Source: Parcubacteria group bacterium (GTDB lineage: Bacteria > Patescibacteriota > Minisyncoccia > Phycocordibacterales > CSBR16-119). Taken from it: 48,041 nucleotides of DNA. Under the pieces are notes generated by a model, which did not search any database, was not told the origin of the DNA, and was given only the letters and a program-made list of their open reading frames with translations. A program made the position numbers and the translations under genes. Position 1 is the stretch's first letter, and each line of letters begins with the position of its first letter. The stretch is taken from positions 1 to 48,041 of the forward strand of contig CALRFT010000006.1 in NCBI GenBank assembly GCA_943356745.1, read 5' to 3'. This document shows positions 1 through 7,812 of this stretch, in pieces.

Positions 1-1743
1 ATTTTTATACTCTTTTCTTTTTTCTTTGCGTCTTTCGCATATGCAGAAAATATTGACCCAGCAGATGCTGGTAATGATTTTGCGGTGCTTGAGTTTGATG
101 ATTCCCAAATATCTTTTGATTGTACTTCTTGTAATGTTGAAGTAACTGATTCTGAAATTACAGGATATGCTTGGGGAGAAAACACTGGTTGGATCAATCT
201 TCAGCCTGGATCTTCTGGAGTTTTAAATGACGGTAATGGAAACCTTTCGGGATATGCTTGGGGAGAAAACACTGGTTGGATAAATTTCGAACCAACTTTC
301 GGAGGGGTTTCTATTGTTGACGGAGAATTTGACGGATATGCTTGGAGTGAAAATTATGGATGGATTCAATTTGATTGTGGGATTTCTGGTGCGTGTGTTG
401 AAACAAGTTGGCAGCCTGCAGGTGAGGAACCAGGAGGGGGTGGTGGAGGTGGGGGGTCTGGAGGAAGTAATCCAAATCCAGTAGATCCAATCCCAGGTTG
501 TACAGATAACGCTGCTTTGAATTTTAATTTGCAAGCAAATCAAAATGATGGAAGCTGTATTTTCCCAGCAGATACTATTTTTGGTTGTACTGTGAGTGAG
601 GCTCTCAATTACAACCCTAATGCTGATATAGATGATAATTCATGCCAGTTTGGTCAGGTGGAAACTCCAGATAATCCAGAAGATGATGACGGTGAAAACC
701 CTTTTGATTTACCAAATGAAGATACTGATCCGGAAAGTGAAGATGACCAAAACGGAGAATCTCTCGGGGGTTCTTCTCAAAATGAAGAGGGAAATAATAA
801 TACCTTTATTCCAAATTACACTTTTTCAAAAATTGATGTAGAGGAGGCTTCAAAAATAATCCCAATAATTCTTCTTGGTCTTTCTTTGCTTTCTATACCA
901 TTTCAACAACTACTTCAAGTTCCATCTCGAGCGGCTCAACTTATCTTCTCTTGGTTTGGAATTGGAAAGAAAAAAACATGGGGAGTGGTTTTTGATTCAA
1001 TGACAAAACAAGCTCTTGACCCTGTTGTTGTTGCATTGAAAGATATGCAGGGAAAAATAGTTCAAACCTCAATCACAGACATGGAGGGAAGGTTTGGATT
1101 TATTACAAGCCCTGGATTATATAGTTTGGAAGCACATAAGGCAGACTACACTTTCCCATCTCAAAAACTTGCTGGAAAAACTGGAGATGGATTGTATGAC
1201 GACTTGTATTTCGGTGGAACATTTCAAGTATTAGAAGAGGGGGAAATTATTACAAAAAATATTCCTCTCGATGCTGTAAACTTTAACTGGAACGAATATG
1301 AAAAAGCTCGTCTTGGAATCGGACACAAAAAAACTTTGTGGGAGAAAATTCAAAAATACGGAACCGCAATATTTGCTTTTGGATTCACCTTATCAATTGT
1401 CGCTGTGTTTATCCTCCCAACAATTTGGAACTATATCGTTCTCGGTTTGTATATTGTTGCGGGAATTCTTCAAATGCTTGGACTTCCAAAACATTCAGGA
1501 AAAGTTACAAGAAATGGACAACCACTTTCTTTTGGTGTGATGAGAGTATTTTCAAATTCACTCAAAAAAGAAATGAAAAAAGTTGTAATAGATAATCTTG
1601 GTAACTACTATTGTCTCATTAGAAGCGGGGAGTACTATGTAACATTTGAACAAAGAAATGAAGATGGTACATATGGGCTTGTCTATACTTCAGAACCATT
1701 TAAGGTTCGAAATGGTTCAATCCGTAAAAAATTTAATATTTAA
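1..1743 (+). CDS. Secreted/membrane surface protein with GYAW repeats, 5' end cut by window edge
   Basis: The reading frame is open to the first base, so the real start lies upstream. The first residues form a hydrophobic signal-peptide core ending in AYA, then ENIDPADAG. Three repeats of about 35 residues follow, each with GYAWGENTGWIN or a close variant, then a glycine-rich linker and two small cysteine repeats (GCTD..ALNFN..NDGSC and GCTV..ALNYN..DDNSC). After a long acidic linker come a hydrophobic segment, a CarboxypepD-reg/Cna-B-like beta domain (near KTWGVVFDSMTKQALDPVVV), two more membrane segments and a second similar beta domain at the C terminus. 580 residues are visible. Both repeat types occur in surface proteins of Parcubacteria, and the GCTD type also in Bacteroidota (family knowledge). 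The exact role is unknown; a cell-surface structural or binding protein is the likeliest. An internal GTG at 85 is possible but would remove the signal peptide. Confidence 0.75.
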   Translation: MFILFSFFFASFAYAENIDPADAGNDFAVLEFDDSQISFDCTSCNVEVTDSEITGYAWGENTGWINLQPGSSGVLNDGNGNLSGYAWGENTGWINFEPTFGGVSIVDGEFDGYAWSENYGWIQFDCGISGACVETSWQPAGEEPGGGGGGGGSGGSNPNPVDPIPGCTDNAALNFNLQANQNDGSCIFPADTIFGCTVSEALNYNPNADIDDNSCQFGQVETPDNPEDDDGENPFDLPNEDTDPESEDDQNGESLGGSSQNEEGNNNTFIPNYTFSKIDVEEASKIIPIILLGLSLLSIPFQQLLQVPSRAAQLIFSWFGIGKKKTWGVVFDSMTKQALDPVVVALKDMQGKIVQTSITDMEGRFGFITSPGLYSLEAHKADYTFPSQKLAGKTGDGLYDDLYFGGTFQVLEEGEIITKNIPLDAVNFNWNEYEKARLGIGHKKTLWEKIQKYGTAIFAFGFTLSIVAVFILPTIWNYIVLGLYIVAGILQMLGLPKHSGKVTRNGQPLSFGVMRVFSNSLKKEMKKVVIDNLGNYYCLIRSGEYYVTFEQRNEDGTYGLVYTSEPFKVRNGSIRKKFNI

Positions 1744-1747
1744 AAAT

Positions 1748-1787
1748 AAAAACAAACCCATCTGTTGAAAAGGTGGGTTTGTTTTTT
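1748..1787 (+). terminator. Rho-independent terminator
   Basis: The 10-bp stem AACAAACCCA/TGGGTTTGTT (1751-1760 with 1774-1783) is followed by a T run. It closes the first gene. The next promoter begins within its 3' side. Confidence 0.85.
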
Positions 1788-1789
1788 GG

Positions 1790-1795
1790 TACAAT
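1790..1795 (+). promoter_or_regulatory. -10 box (TACAAT) of the first S74 adhesin gene
   Basis: TACAAT ends 8 nt before the ATG at 1804, so transcription would begin at or just before the start codon. A TTGAAA at 1765-1770 inside the upstream terminator loop is a possible -35, but its 19-nt spacing is long. No Shine-Dalgarno sequence is present. Confidence 0.6.
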
Positions 1796-1803
1796 ACAAA
1801 GAC

Positions 1804-4620
1804 ATGAAGAGGAATTTTCTCTACATACTTATACTTCTTCTCTCTCTCACTTTTTATACAAAAAGTGTTTTTGCTGTACCACCAGCAGGAGGATATGAAC
1901 CAGGGGAAACACTTGATCCAAACTGTGCTCCGGGGGATGCAGATTGTATTGTGACTCCACTCATTGCTCAAGATGAAGGAGTGGATCTTTCAGGTAATGT
2001 TCTCAAATTAAACTTCACAGGTGATGGAGTTTCTTCAAGTATTTCAAGTGGAGTGGTGACAGTGAATGTGCCAGGAGGGCCAATAGAAGAACTTTTTCCT
2101 GGAGGGCAGTTTGGCCAAGGTTCAACTCTTTCTAGTACAGGAGTCGGTGCTGCTACAGGTACTAGTATAGGAGGTAATGTTTATTTAGGTTGGCAAGCAG
2201 GGCATAGCGAGCTAAATTCTGGTTACGGTAATACAGCGGTTGGAAGCAAAGCTGGTTCGAGTCTGTTTTTCTCTGGAATAGCAATTGGTCTTAATGCTGG
2301 AGGTGATGGAGACATTGCACCTCCTTTTGGTGATGGAAATGGACAAAATGGAGGTGTCTTTATTGGTCAAGGTGCTGGAAATACAGCTAGAGCAGTTGAT
2401 GGTATTGGTATTGGGGACGGTGCATTAAGACAGGCTTCTAGAATGACAAATGTTATTGCAATTGGTGAACGCGCAGGTTCCAACATAGCACTCACAAAAT
2501 CAACTAACCCTACCTCAAACTCTATCATGATTGGAGATGATACATATCACGGAGGTTTCTCAAACTCAATTGCCCTTGGTACAAACGCTGAAAATACTGC
2601 GCCTAACCAACTTCTTTTAGCTAGTTCGTACACAAACCTATCTCTCAGAGGTGTTAATTATGTTTTACCTGGAAGTGGTGGCGGAGCAGGTACTGTTCTA
2701 ACAAACGATGGTTCAAATAATCTTTCTTGGTCTGCAATTCCTGATAGTAATAATATAACACCTTCGCTCACTCTTCAGTCAACTTTCGAGCTACCTCAAT
2801 CATATTTGAATCTTCTTGGATATAAAGAATCCCTTTTCTTAAAATCTAGTAATCAATTTACAGCTATTGATGTTTCAAATCCTTATTTGCCAAATATTAT
2901 AGATTCAGAAACTCTTACTAGTTCTTCAGGGAATTCTGGCGCTATGGATATTGATACTAATACTGCCGTAGTTTCTACTGGGGATAATATAGATATATTT
3001 GATATATCAAACACATCAAATATAGTAAAGACAGATACTCTATCAATTACAGAGCCATATGATATTAAAATATACGGTCAATATGTTTATGTGCTACATA
3101 ACTCTGTTTCAAATACACTTTCAGTTGTAGATATTTCAGATAAACAAAATGTCTCTATTGTTAATACAGTTTCATTATCTTTTAGTTCACCTCGAATTAT
3201 TTCGTTAGAAAATGACACAATGGTAATTGGAGATCTGGGAGAAATTCAAATCATTGATGTTTCAAACTCATCAGATCCAGTTCATGTTGAGACTTCAAAT
3301 AATCTTGGGTCTTCGTATTTTTTTAACAATGCTACAATCGACGGTAACTATGCTTATGTTAGTTATAACGATGGTGTAACTCTTGAGTTAAGAGTTGTAG
3401 ATATTTCAGATATTTCTAATATAGTTAATTATTATTCCGTAGAAACAGGAGGTGTATTCTTGGTGAGACTTGAAAAACAAGGAGATTATTTGATTGCCAC
3501 TGGCTATGGATCTGGATCTGCGACTATTAATATGTTGAATATAGAAGATCCTGACAATGTTTCTCTTGTGTCATCTATTAATGCAGATACCGATGAACTT
3601 ACAGGAACTGCTATAATTGGAAATAGGGTATTTACAGCTGATGTTGTTGAGGTTACAAATAATTTGTATACATATAATATTGGAGGTATTAAAACACCCT
3701 CGATTATTTCATCTGTCATAAAAGCTGGTGATATTACAGCACAGAAAATAATTTCAAATTTTGCTAAGATAGATAATGCACTTTCGGTGGGGCAGGGTGG
3801 TATAATCTCCTCTGGATTAATGAGTATTTCTCCGAATTTTTCTACAGATCAAATTGCATTAAGAGCAGGAAGTTCATTTGTAACTGATGGAACTGCGATT
3901 CTTCGACTTCAAGATGCAAACAGTACTTGTGATTTTGATGCTGATACTGGATCTCCAACTTGCGGATCTGATGAAACACTTAAGAAAAATATTTCTTCAA
4001 TAGAAGGTTCACTTTCAAAAGTTTTAGGTCTTCGACCTGCAAACTATAATTGGCTTACTGAAGAAGATGAGGCACCACTTCAACATGGATTTATTGCACA
4101 AGAAGTAGAGGTAGTATTTCCTCATTTGGTAAGTGAAAATACTTGGATTGATGGAACAACAAGAAAGTTCTTGAACACCGGAGGAATGATTCCATACATT
4201 GTCGGTGCAATCAAAGATATGTATACAGAATTTAAGACAAATTTTGTGACGAAGCGTGTTCAGGTTGAAGAAGAGATTTGTTTTGATGATGTGTGTTTGG
4301 ATAAAGAAAAAGTTCTTGAGCTTTTGAATGAATCAAATATAAGTTCATCATCAAATTATAATCAAGATCAAGAAGAGGGTCAGGTGATTGAATCTTCCGA
4401 AAATAATTCAACCCTACAAAACCAAACCTCTTTATCTGAAGAACAAACACAAGAAGAAACATCAGTAAACACTGAAGTAGACACAGAAGAGCAGGTCACA
4501 AACCAAAACCTTGTAGAAAAACTACTAGAAGAACAACCAGCTCCAACAGAAAAACAAACTACAGAGGAAACTGAAAATGGCTCAGTAGAAGAAACAATTG
4601 CCCAGCAAACTACTGAATAA
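1804..4620 (+). CDS. Secreted trimeric adhesin-like protein with LVIVD-type repeats and C-terminal S74 chaperone domain
   Basis: 938 residues from the ATG at 1804. An earlier TTG at 1765 lies in the preceding terminator and was rejected. A signal peptide ending SVFA is followed by a motif shared with the gene at 5513 (PP.GGY.PG.TLDPNCAPGD.DC). Next come YadA-head-like repeats (AIGLNAG, GVFIGQGAGN, IAIGERAGSN, SIALGTNAEN), then five or more repeats of the kind VDISD..N...V....., like LVIVD beta-propeller repeats. Near residue 722 the motif SDETLKKNI begins a Peptidase_S74 intramolecular chaperone domain, with GFIAQEVEVVFPHLV downstream. In phage tailspikes this domain trimerises the fibre and then cuts itself off at the Ser (family knowledge). 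An acidic E/Q/T-rich tail of about 100 residues follows. It is likely a cell-surface fibre used for attachment (inference). Confidence 0.8.
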   Translation: MKRNFLYILILLLSLTFYTKSVFAVPPAGGYEPGETLDPNCAPGDADCIVTPLIAQDEGVDLSGNVLKLNFTGDGVSSSISSGVVTVNVPGGPIEELFPGGQFGQGSTLSSTGVGAATGTSIGGNVYLGWQAGHSELNSGYGNTAVGSKAGSSLFFSGIAIGLNAGGDGDIAPPFGDGNGQNGGVFIGQGAGNTARAVDGIGIGDGALRQASRMTNVIAIGERAGSNIALTKSTNPTSNSIMIGDDTYHGGFSNSIALGTNAENTAPNQLLLASSYTNLSLRGVNYVLPGSGGGAGTVLTNDGSNNLSWSAIPDSNNITPSLTLQSTFELPQSYLNLLGYKESLFLKSSNQFTAIDVSNPYLPNIIDSETLTSSSGNSGAMDIDTNTAVVSTGDNIDIFDISNTSNIVKTDTLSITEPYDIKIYGQYVYVLHNSVSNTLSVVDISDKQNVSIVNTVSLSFSSPRIISLENDTMVIGDLGEIQIIDVSNSSDPVHVETSNNLGSSYFFNNATIDGNYAYVSYNDGVTLELRVVDISDISNIVNYYSVETGGVFLVRLEKQGDYLIATGYGSGSATINMLNIEDPDNVSLVSSINADTDELTGTAIIGNRVFTADVVEVTNNLYTYNIGGIKTPSIISSVIKAGDITAQKIISNFAKIDNALSVGQGGIISSGLMSISPNFSTDQIALRAGSSFVTDGTAILRLQDANSTCDFDADTGSPTCGSDETLKKNISSIEGSLSKVLGLRPANYNWLTEEDEAPLQHGFIAQEVEVVFPHLVSENTWIDGTTRKFLNTGGMIPYIVGAIKDMYTEFKTNFVTKRVQVEEEICFDDVCLDKEKVLELLNESNISSSSNYNQDQEEGQVIESSENNSTLQNQTSLSEEQTQEETSVNTEVDTEEQVTNQNLVEKLLEEQPAPTEKQTTEETENGSVEETIAQQTTE

Positions 4621-4639
4621 AATTCTTCATAGTGTGACA

Positions 4640-4672
4640 AGAAAAACCCCTACTAAACTAAGGGCTTTTTCT
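4640..4672 (+). terminator. Rho-independent terminator
   Basis: The stem AGAAAAA.CCC/GGG.TTTTTCT has one C-C mismatch and a loop rich in A and T. It lies 20 bp after the stop at 4620. Confidence 0.7.
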
Positions 4673-4687
4673 GTAATTAGAAATAAC

Positions 4688-4715
4688 TTGCATTTTTCTG
4701 TATATATTGTATTAT
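4688..4715 (+). promoter_or_regulatory. Promoter TTGCAT-N16-TATTAT
   Basis: TTGCAT at 4688-4693 and TATTAT at 4710-4715 are 16 bp apart. The same promoter, followed by an A-rich leader ending AAAACCCAAAAAAA, occurs at 7760-7812 before a gene with the same signal-peptide start. Confidence 0.65.
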
Positions 4716-4739
4716 TTAAATAAATTAAAACCCAAAAAA

Positions 4740-5453
4740 ATGAAAAAGTTCTTTGTTTCTATCGTATTATGTTTCTCTTGCGTCTTTGTTCGAGGGCAAG
4801 ATACATGCCTTGTTGAAAATATGGAAGTTGTGGGAAGTCTTGGCGGTGCTTGGCTTCGTCAATCCTTCACTCTTGCAGAAGATATTTCTCATCCCCATAT
4901 TTCTATGCCGATTTATGCACCAATCACAACTTTTATGGTCCGAATCAGTTTGTATCAAGGAAGTGTCTGGGATCAAAATCCTACCTTGCTTGGTGAGATA
5001 GTGCAAGGGCCTGTTGTAGCAAATCCAAATAGCTGGTGGCCAGATATTCCATGGTTTGGAATATCTGTACCAAATATCACTTTGTATGCTGGGCAGCAGT
5101 ATTTCATAGAAATACAAGATGATGCCGAGGATATTAGTGTGTTTTCTTTTGGACAAGCTGGATTTGATGATCTTTTTCCTGGAGGAGAACAGCGTGATCC
5201 ATTCACAAATCAAATCACTACTAATGTATGGTTTTCTGATATCGCAATACGAATCAGTGGAACCTGCGGTGAAGCATGTCTTGGAGATATTAACCAAGAC
5301 GGTATTGTCGGGATAGCCGACATTATGATTGTGCTCAACACCTTTAGTTGTGTTGGTGCGAACTGTGGTCTCTCGGACTTGGATGGCAACGGTGTTGTCG
5401 GCGCATCAGATCTTCTTCTCATTATGAATCTCTTTGGAGAATCATGTAATTAA
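4740..5453 (+). CDS. Bacteroidota-like secreted protein with C-terminal dockerin-like calcium-binding repeats
   Basis: 237 residues from the ATG at 4740. A longer in-frame reading from 4707 would start upstream of the likely transcript start and was rejected. The signal peptide begins MKKFFVSIVLCFSC and ends in GQD, a style common in Bacteroidota. The middle (about residues 25-180) is a beta-rich domain resembling carbohydrate-binding or choice-of-anchor jelly rolls, with no clear family. The C terminus has two EF-hand-type loops (GDINQDGIVGIADIM and DLDGNGVVGASDLLL) separated by a short cysteine-bearing link, like dockerin modules. The upstream 50 bp and first codons match those of the gene at 7813, so both probably derive from one duplicated or imported expression cassette. 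The partner bound is unknown. Confidence 0.75.
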   Translation: MKKFFVSIVLCFSCVFVRGQDTCLVENMEVVGSLGGAWLRQSFTLAEDISHPHISMPIYAPITTFMVRISLYQGSVWDQNPTLLGEIVQGPVVANPNSWWPDIPWFGISVPNITLYAGQQYFIEIQDDAEDISVFSFGQAGFDDLFPGGEQRDPFTNQITTNVWFSDIAIRISGTCGEACLGDINQDGIVGIADIMIVLNTFSCVGANCGLSDLDGNGVVGASDLLLIMNLFGESCN

Positions 5454-5460
5454 AAAAGTA

Positions 5461-5492
5461 ATCCCCATTTCTTACGAAATGGGGATTTTTTA
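5461..5492 (+). terminator. Rho-independent terminator
   Basis: A perfect 11-bp stem ATCCCCATTTC/GAAATGGGGAT with loop TTAC, followed by T6. It ends 4 bp before the -10 of the next gene. Confidence 0.9.
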
Positions 5493-5495
5493 GTG

Positions 5496-5501
5496 TATAA
5501 T
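5496..5501 (+). promoter_or_regulatory. -10 box (TATAAT) of the second S74 adhesin gene
   Basis: A consensus TATAAT lies 11 nt before the ATG at 5513. The predicted leader is only a few bases long and carries no Shine-Dalgarno sequence. Confidence 0.65.
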
Positions 5502-5512
5502 TTGTATACAGT

Positions 5513-7708
5513 ATGCGTAAAATTTACATAGCTATCATAGCTTTTTTTGGTATTGTGGGATTTGCTCATGGTGTTTTTGCTGCGCCGCCAACTGGTGGCT
5601 ACACTCCAGGACAAACACTCGACCCAAACTGTGCTCCGGGGGATACTGACTGTGTTGTAACCCTAACTCCATCTCCATGGGAAGTTTCTGGATCTAACAT
5701 TTTCTACGATGCAGGTAATGTTGGGATTGGGACAAGCAACCCTGGATCTGCAAATTTTATGGTTGTTGGTGATAGTCTCTTTAGAGGTCGGGCTGATTTT
5801 GAGGGATTATCAGGATCTTCTACTGTAATTTCCTCTGGTATTCTTGGTACTGAGGGTGGTTTGTATGCTTCCTCTGGCGATCAGCAAATAGCAACCTATG
5901 ACGAGCTTACTAGTTTCTACAGATATGCAAACGGTGCTTTAGTGTATGATGAAAACAATAATGAATTTACTCAAACAGGTTTGAGTAAATTTACCAGAGG
6001 TAGTGCAACTGGAACTTATTTATCTGCTGAGATTCTTGAAACAGAGGCAGGACTTTACAGTGCGGTTGCAGATCAACAAATAGCAACGTATGACGAAATT
6101 TCAAACAGGTATACTTATGCCAATGGGGCATTACAATACAACGCAGACACTGGATTTTTAGGTGTTGATGGAATATCCACATTCGAACTTATCGCTGGTG
6201 GAAATGTATCTTTTTATACTGAAGGCTTAGGGATCAATGCCAATACAGTACACCCTTCAGCCGTGCTCGATATTTCTTCTACGACCCAAGGTTTACTTGC
6301 TCCACGAATGACGACGGTTCAAAGAAATGCCATAGCATCACCTGCAACAGGTCTTTTGGTGTACAACACCACAGACAATGCTTTTAATTTCTATAATGGA
6401 ATATCTTGGACAACATTCGGGGGCGGTAGTAGTTTGATTGGATCTACTAGTCAAATCAATCCAGGTGCTATATTCGAAACTTTTCTTGGGGAAGAGGCGG
6501 GAAGTGTCGGTGATATGGAATCAGCTGTGGCTGTTGGTTGGAGGGCAGGTAAAAGTAATACAGATTCTGGGGGAGTTTTTATTGGTGGAGAAGCGGGATA
6601 TACTCCAAATTCTGGTGATCTTTTCACTTCTACAATAGTTGGTCTTCGAGCAGGATATGAATCAGAAGGAGACATTACAGCTTTTGGAGAGCTTGCAGGT
6701 AGTGGTGTAAGTATGCCAAATGGAAATTATGGAACATTTGTGGGTTATGCAGCAGGTTCTGATGCAACCAATGCCAGTGATTCTGTTTTTATAGGAAGTG
6801 GTGCAGGTTCTTCAGCAGCTAGTGCACGAAATAGTATTTTTATTGGTGCAAATGCTGGCACTGCTGATTTTGTTGATAATACCACTTCAGAATATTCTAT
6901 CCTTATTGGTAAAAATACTTCTACTGGAAACTTTTCAAACTCGATTGCTCTTGGTTTCAGTGCTGCAAACACCGCCTCAAATCAATTCCTTATCGGTAAT
7001 AGTACCTCAAGCCCTATCAATACTACTCGTATCAACGGTAGTGCAGGTACTCAATGTACCATCACCACGGGGACAGGTATCGCGTGTACTTCAGATGAAA
7101 GGCTGAAGGATAATATACAAAGTATAGAGGATGGTATTCTAGAAAAGATACAAGGATTAGATGCTGTGACCTATACATGGAGTCAGGATGAAAATAGTAC
7201 AACTCAAATAGGATTTCTTGCTCAGCAATTGGAAACAATCTTCCCTGAACTAGTAGCCACAGACAGTGAAGGATACAAATCTGTATTTTACTCACAAATG
7301 GTACCAATACTCACTAAGGGGATACAAGAGATATATGAATTAGTGGAAGGAATATTTGAAAATCTGGAAACACAAAGAGTTCAGACAGAAGAACTCTGTG
7401 TCGGCTCAACATGTATTACTGAAGAGCAATTTTTGGAAGTGTTTGGTTCAACAGGGCAATCTGGTTATGTTGAACAAAACAGTCAGGAGCAAAATGAAGT
7501 AATGCAAGATAATCAAAATTCTGAAAATCAACAAATTGTACCTGAGGAGAATAATGAAGCATTAGACCAATCTCAGAATCAAGAAAATAACCCAGAAATC
7601 ACTTTAACTGAAACAGAATCTTCACAAGAGGAAGCTGAAATTCAGCTCATGGAAGAAACAACCCAAGAGGGAGATATGCAAAATATCGAACCTTCTAATA
7701 TTGAATAA
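5513..7708 (+). CDS. Secreted trimeric adhesin-like protein with C-terminal S74 chaperone domain
   Basis: 731 residues, a paralogue of the gene at 1804. The signal peptide ends GVFA, then the shared motif APPTGGYTPGQTLDPNCAPG and DTDC. The body includes GNVGIGTSNPGS, a segment common in tail-fibre-like proteins (DISSTTQGLLAPRMTT...ASPATGLLVYNTT), and YadA-head-like repeats (AVAVGWRAG, SVFIGSGAGSS, SIFIGANAGT, SIALGFSAAN). SDERLKDNI at about residue 527 starts the S74 self-cleaving chaperone, with IGFLAQQLETIFPELV downstream. As in the paralogue, a cysteine pair (ELCVGSTC) and a long acidic E/Q/N-rich tail follow. After release of the chaperone the fibre would remain on the surface (inference). 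It lacks the LVIVD-type repeats of the other copy. Confidence 0.8.
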   Translation: MRKIYIAIIAFFGIVGFAHGVFAAPPTGGYTPGQTLDPNCAPGDTDCVVTLTPSPWEVSGSNIFYDAGNVGIGTSNPGSANFMVVGDSLFRGRADFEGLSGSSTVISSGILGTEGGLYASSGDQQIATYDELTSFYRYANGALVYDENNNEFTQTGLSKFTRGSATGTYLSAEILETEAGLYSAVADQQIATYDEISNRYTYANGALQYNADTGFLGVDGISTFELIAGGNVSFYTEGLGINANTVHPSAVLDISSTTQGLLAPRMTTVQRNAIASPATGLLVYNTTDNAFNFYNGISWTTFGGGSSLIGSTSQINPGAIFETFLGEEAGSVGDMESAVAVGWRAGKSNTDSGGVFIGGEAGYTPNSGDLFTSTIVGLRAGYESEGDITAFGELAGSGVSMPNGNYGTFVGYAAGSDATNASDSVFIGSGAGSSAASARNSIFIGANAGTADFVDNTTSEYSILIGKNTSTGNFSNSIALGFSAANTASNQFLIGNSTSSPINTTRINGSAGTQCTITTGTGIACTSDERLKDNIQSIEDGILEKIQGLDAVTYTWSQDENSTTQIGFLAQQLETIFPELVATDSEGYKSVFYSQMVPILTKGIQEIYELVEGIFENLETQRVQTEELCVGSTCITEEQFLEVFGSTGQSGYVEQNSQEQNEVMQDNQNSENQQIVPEENNEALDQSQNQENNPEITLTETESSQEEAEIQLMEETTQEGDMQNIEPSNIE

Positions 7709-7712
7709 GTCT

Positions 7713-7744
7713 ACAAAAAGCCCGCTTTTGAGTGGGCTTTTTTG
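7713..7744 (+). terminator. Rho-independent terminator
   Basis: The stem AAAAAGCCCGC/GTGGGCTTTTT (one G-T pair) is followed by T and TTG-rich sequence, 5 bp after the stop at 7708. Confidence 0.85.
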
Positions 7745-7759
7745 TTTGTTTTAAAAAGC

Positions 7760-7787
7760 TTGCATTTTTATTTTTATATTGTATAAT
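7760..7787 (+). promoter_or_regulatory. Promoter TTGCAT-N16-TATAAT
   Basis: TTGCAT (7760-7765) and TATAAT (7782-7787) are 16 bp apart. The predicted transcript starts near 7794 and has an A-rich 19-nt leader almost identical to that before the gene at 4740. Confidence 0.75.
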
Positions 7788-7812
7788 GTAGCTAAATCAA
7801 AACCCAAAAAAA

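Noticed and set aside
85-87. GTG at 85 as the true start of the first gene
   Set aside because: The frame is open to base 1 and encodes a signal peptide before it, so the gene is cut by the window.
1765-1803. Upstream TTG start for the first S74 adhesin
   Set aside because: It lies inside the terminator of the previous gene and upstream of the -10 box; starting at 1804 gives a clean signal peptide.
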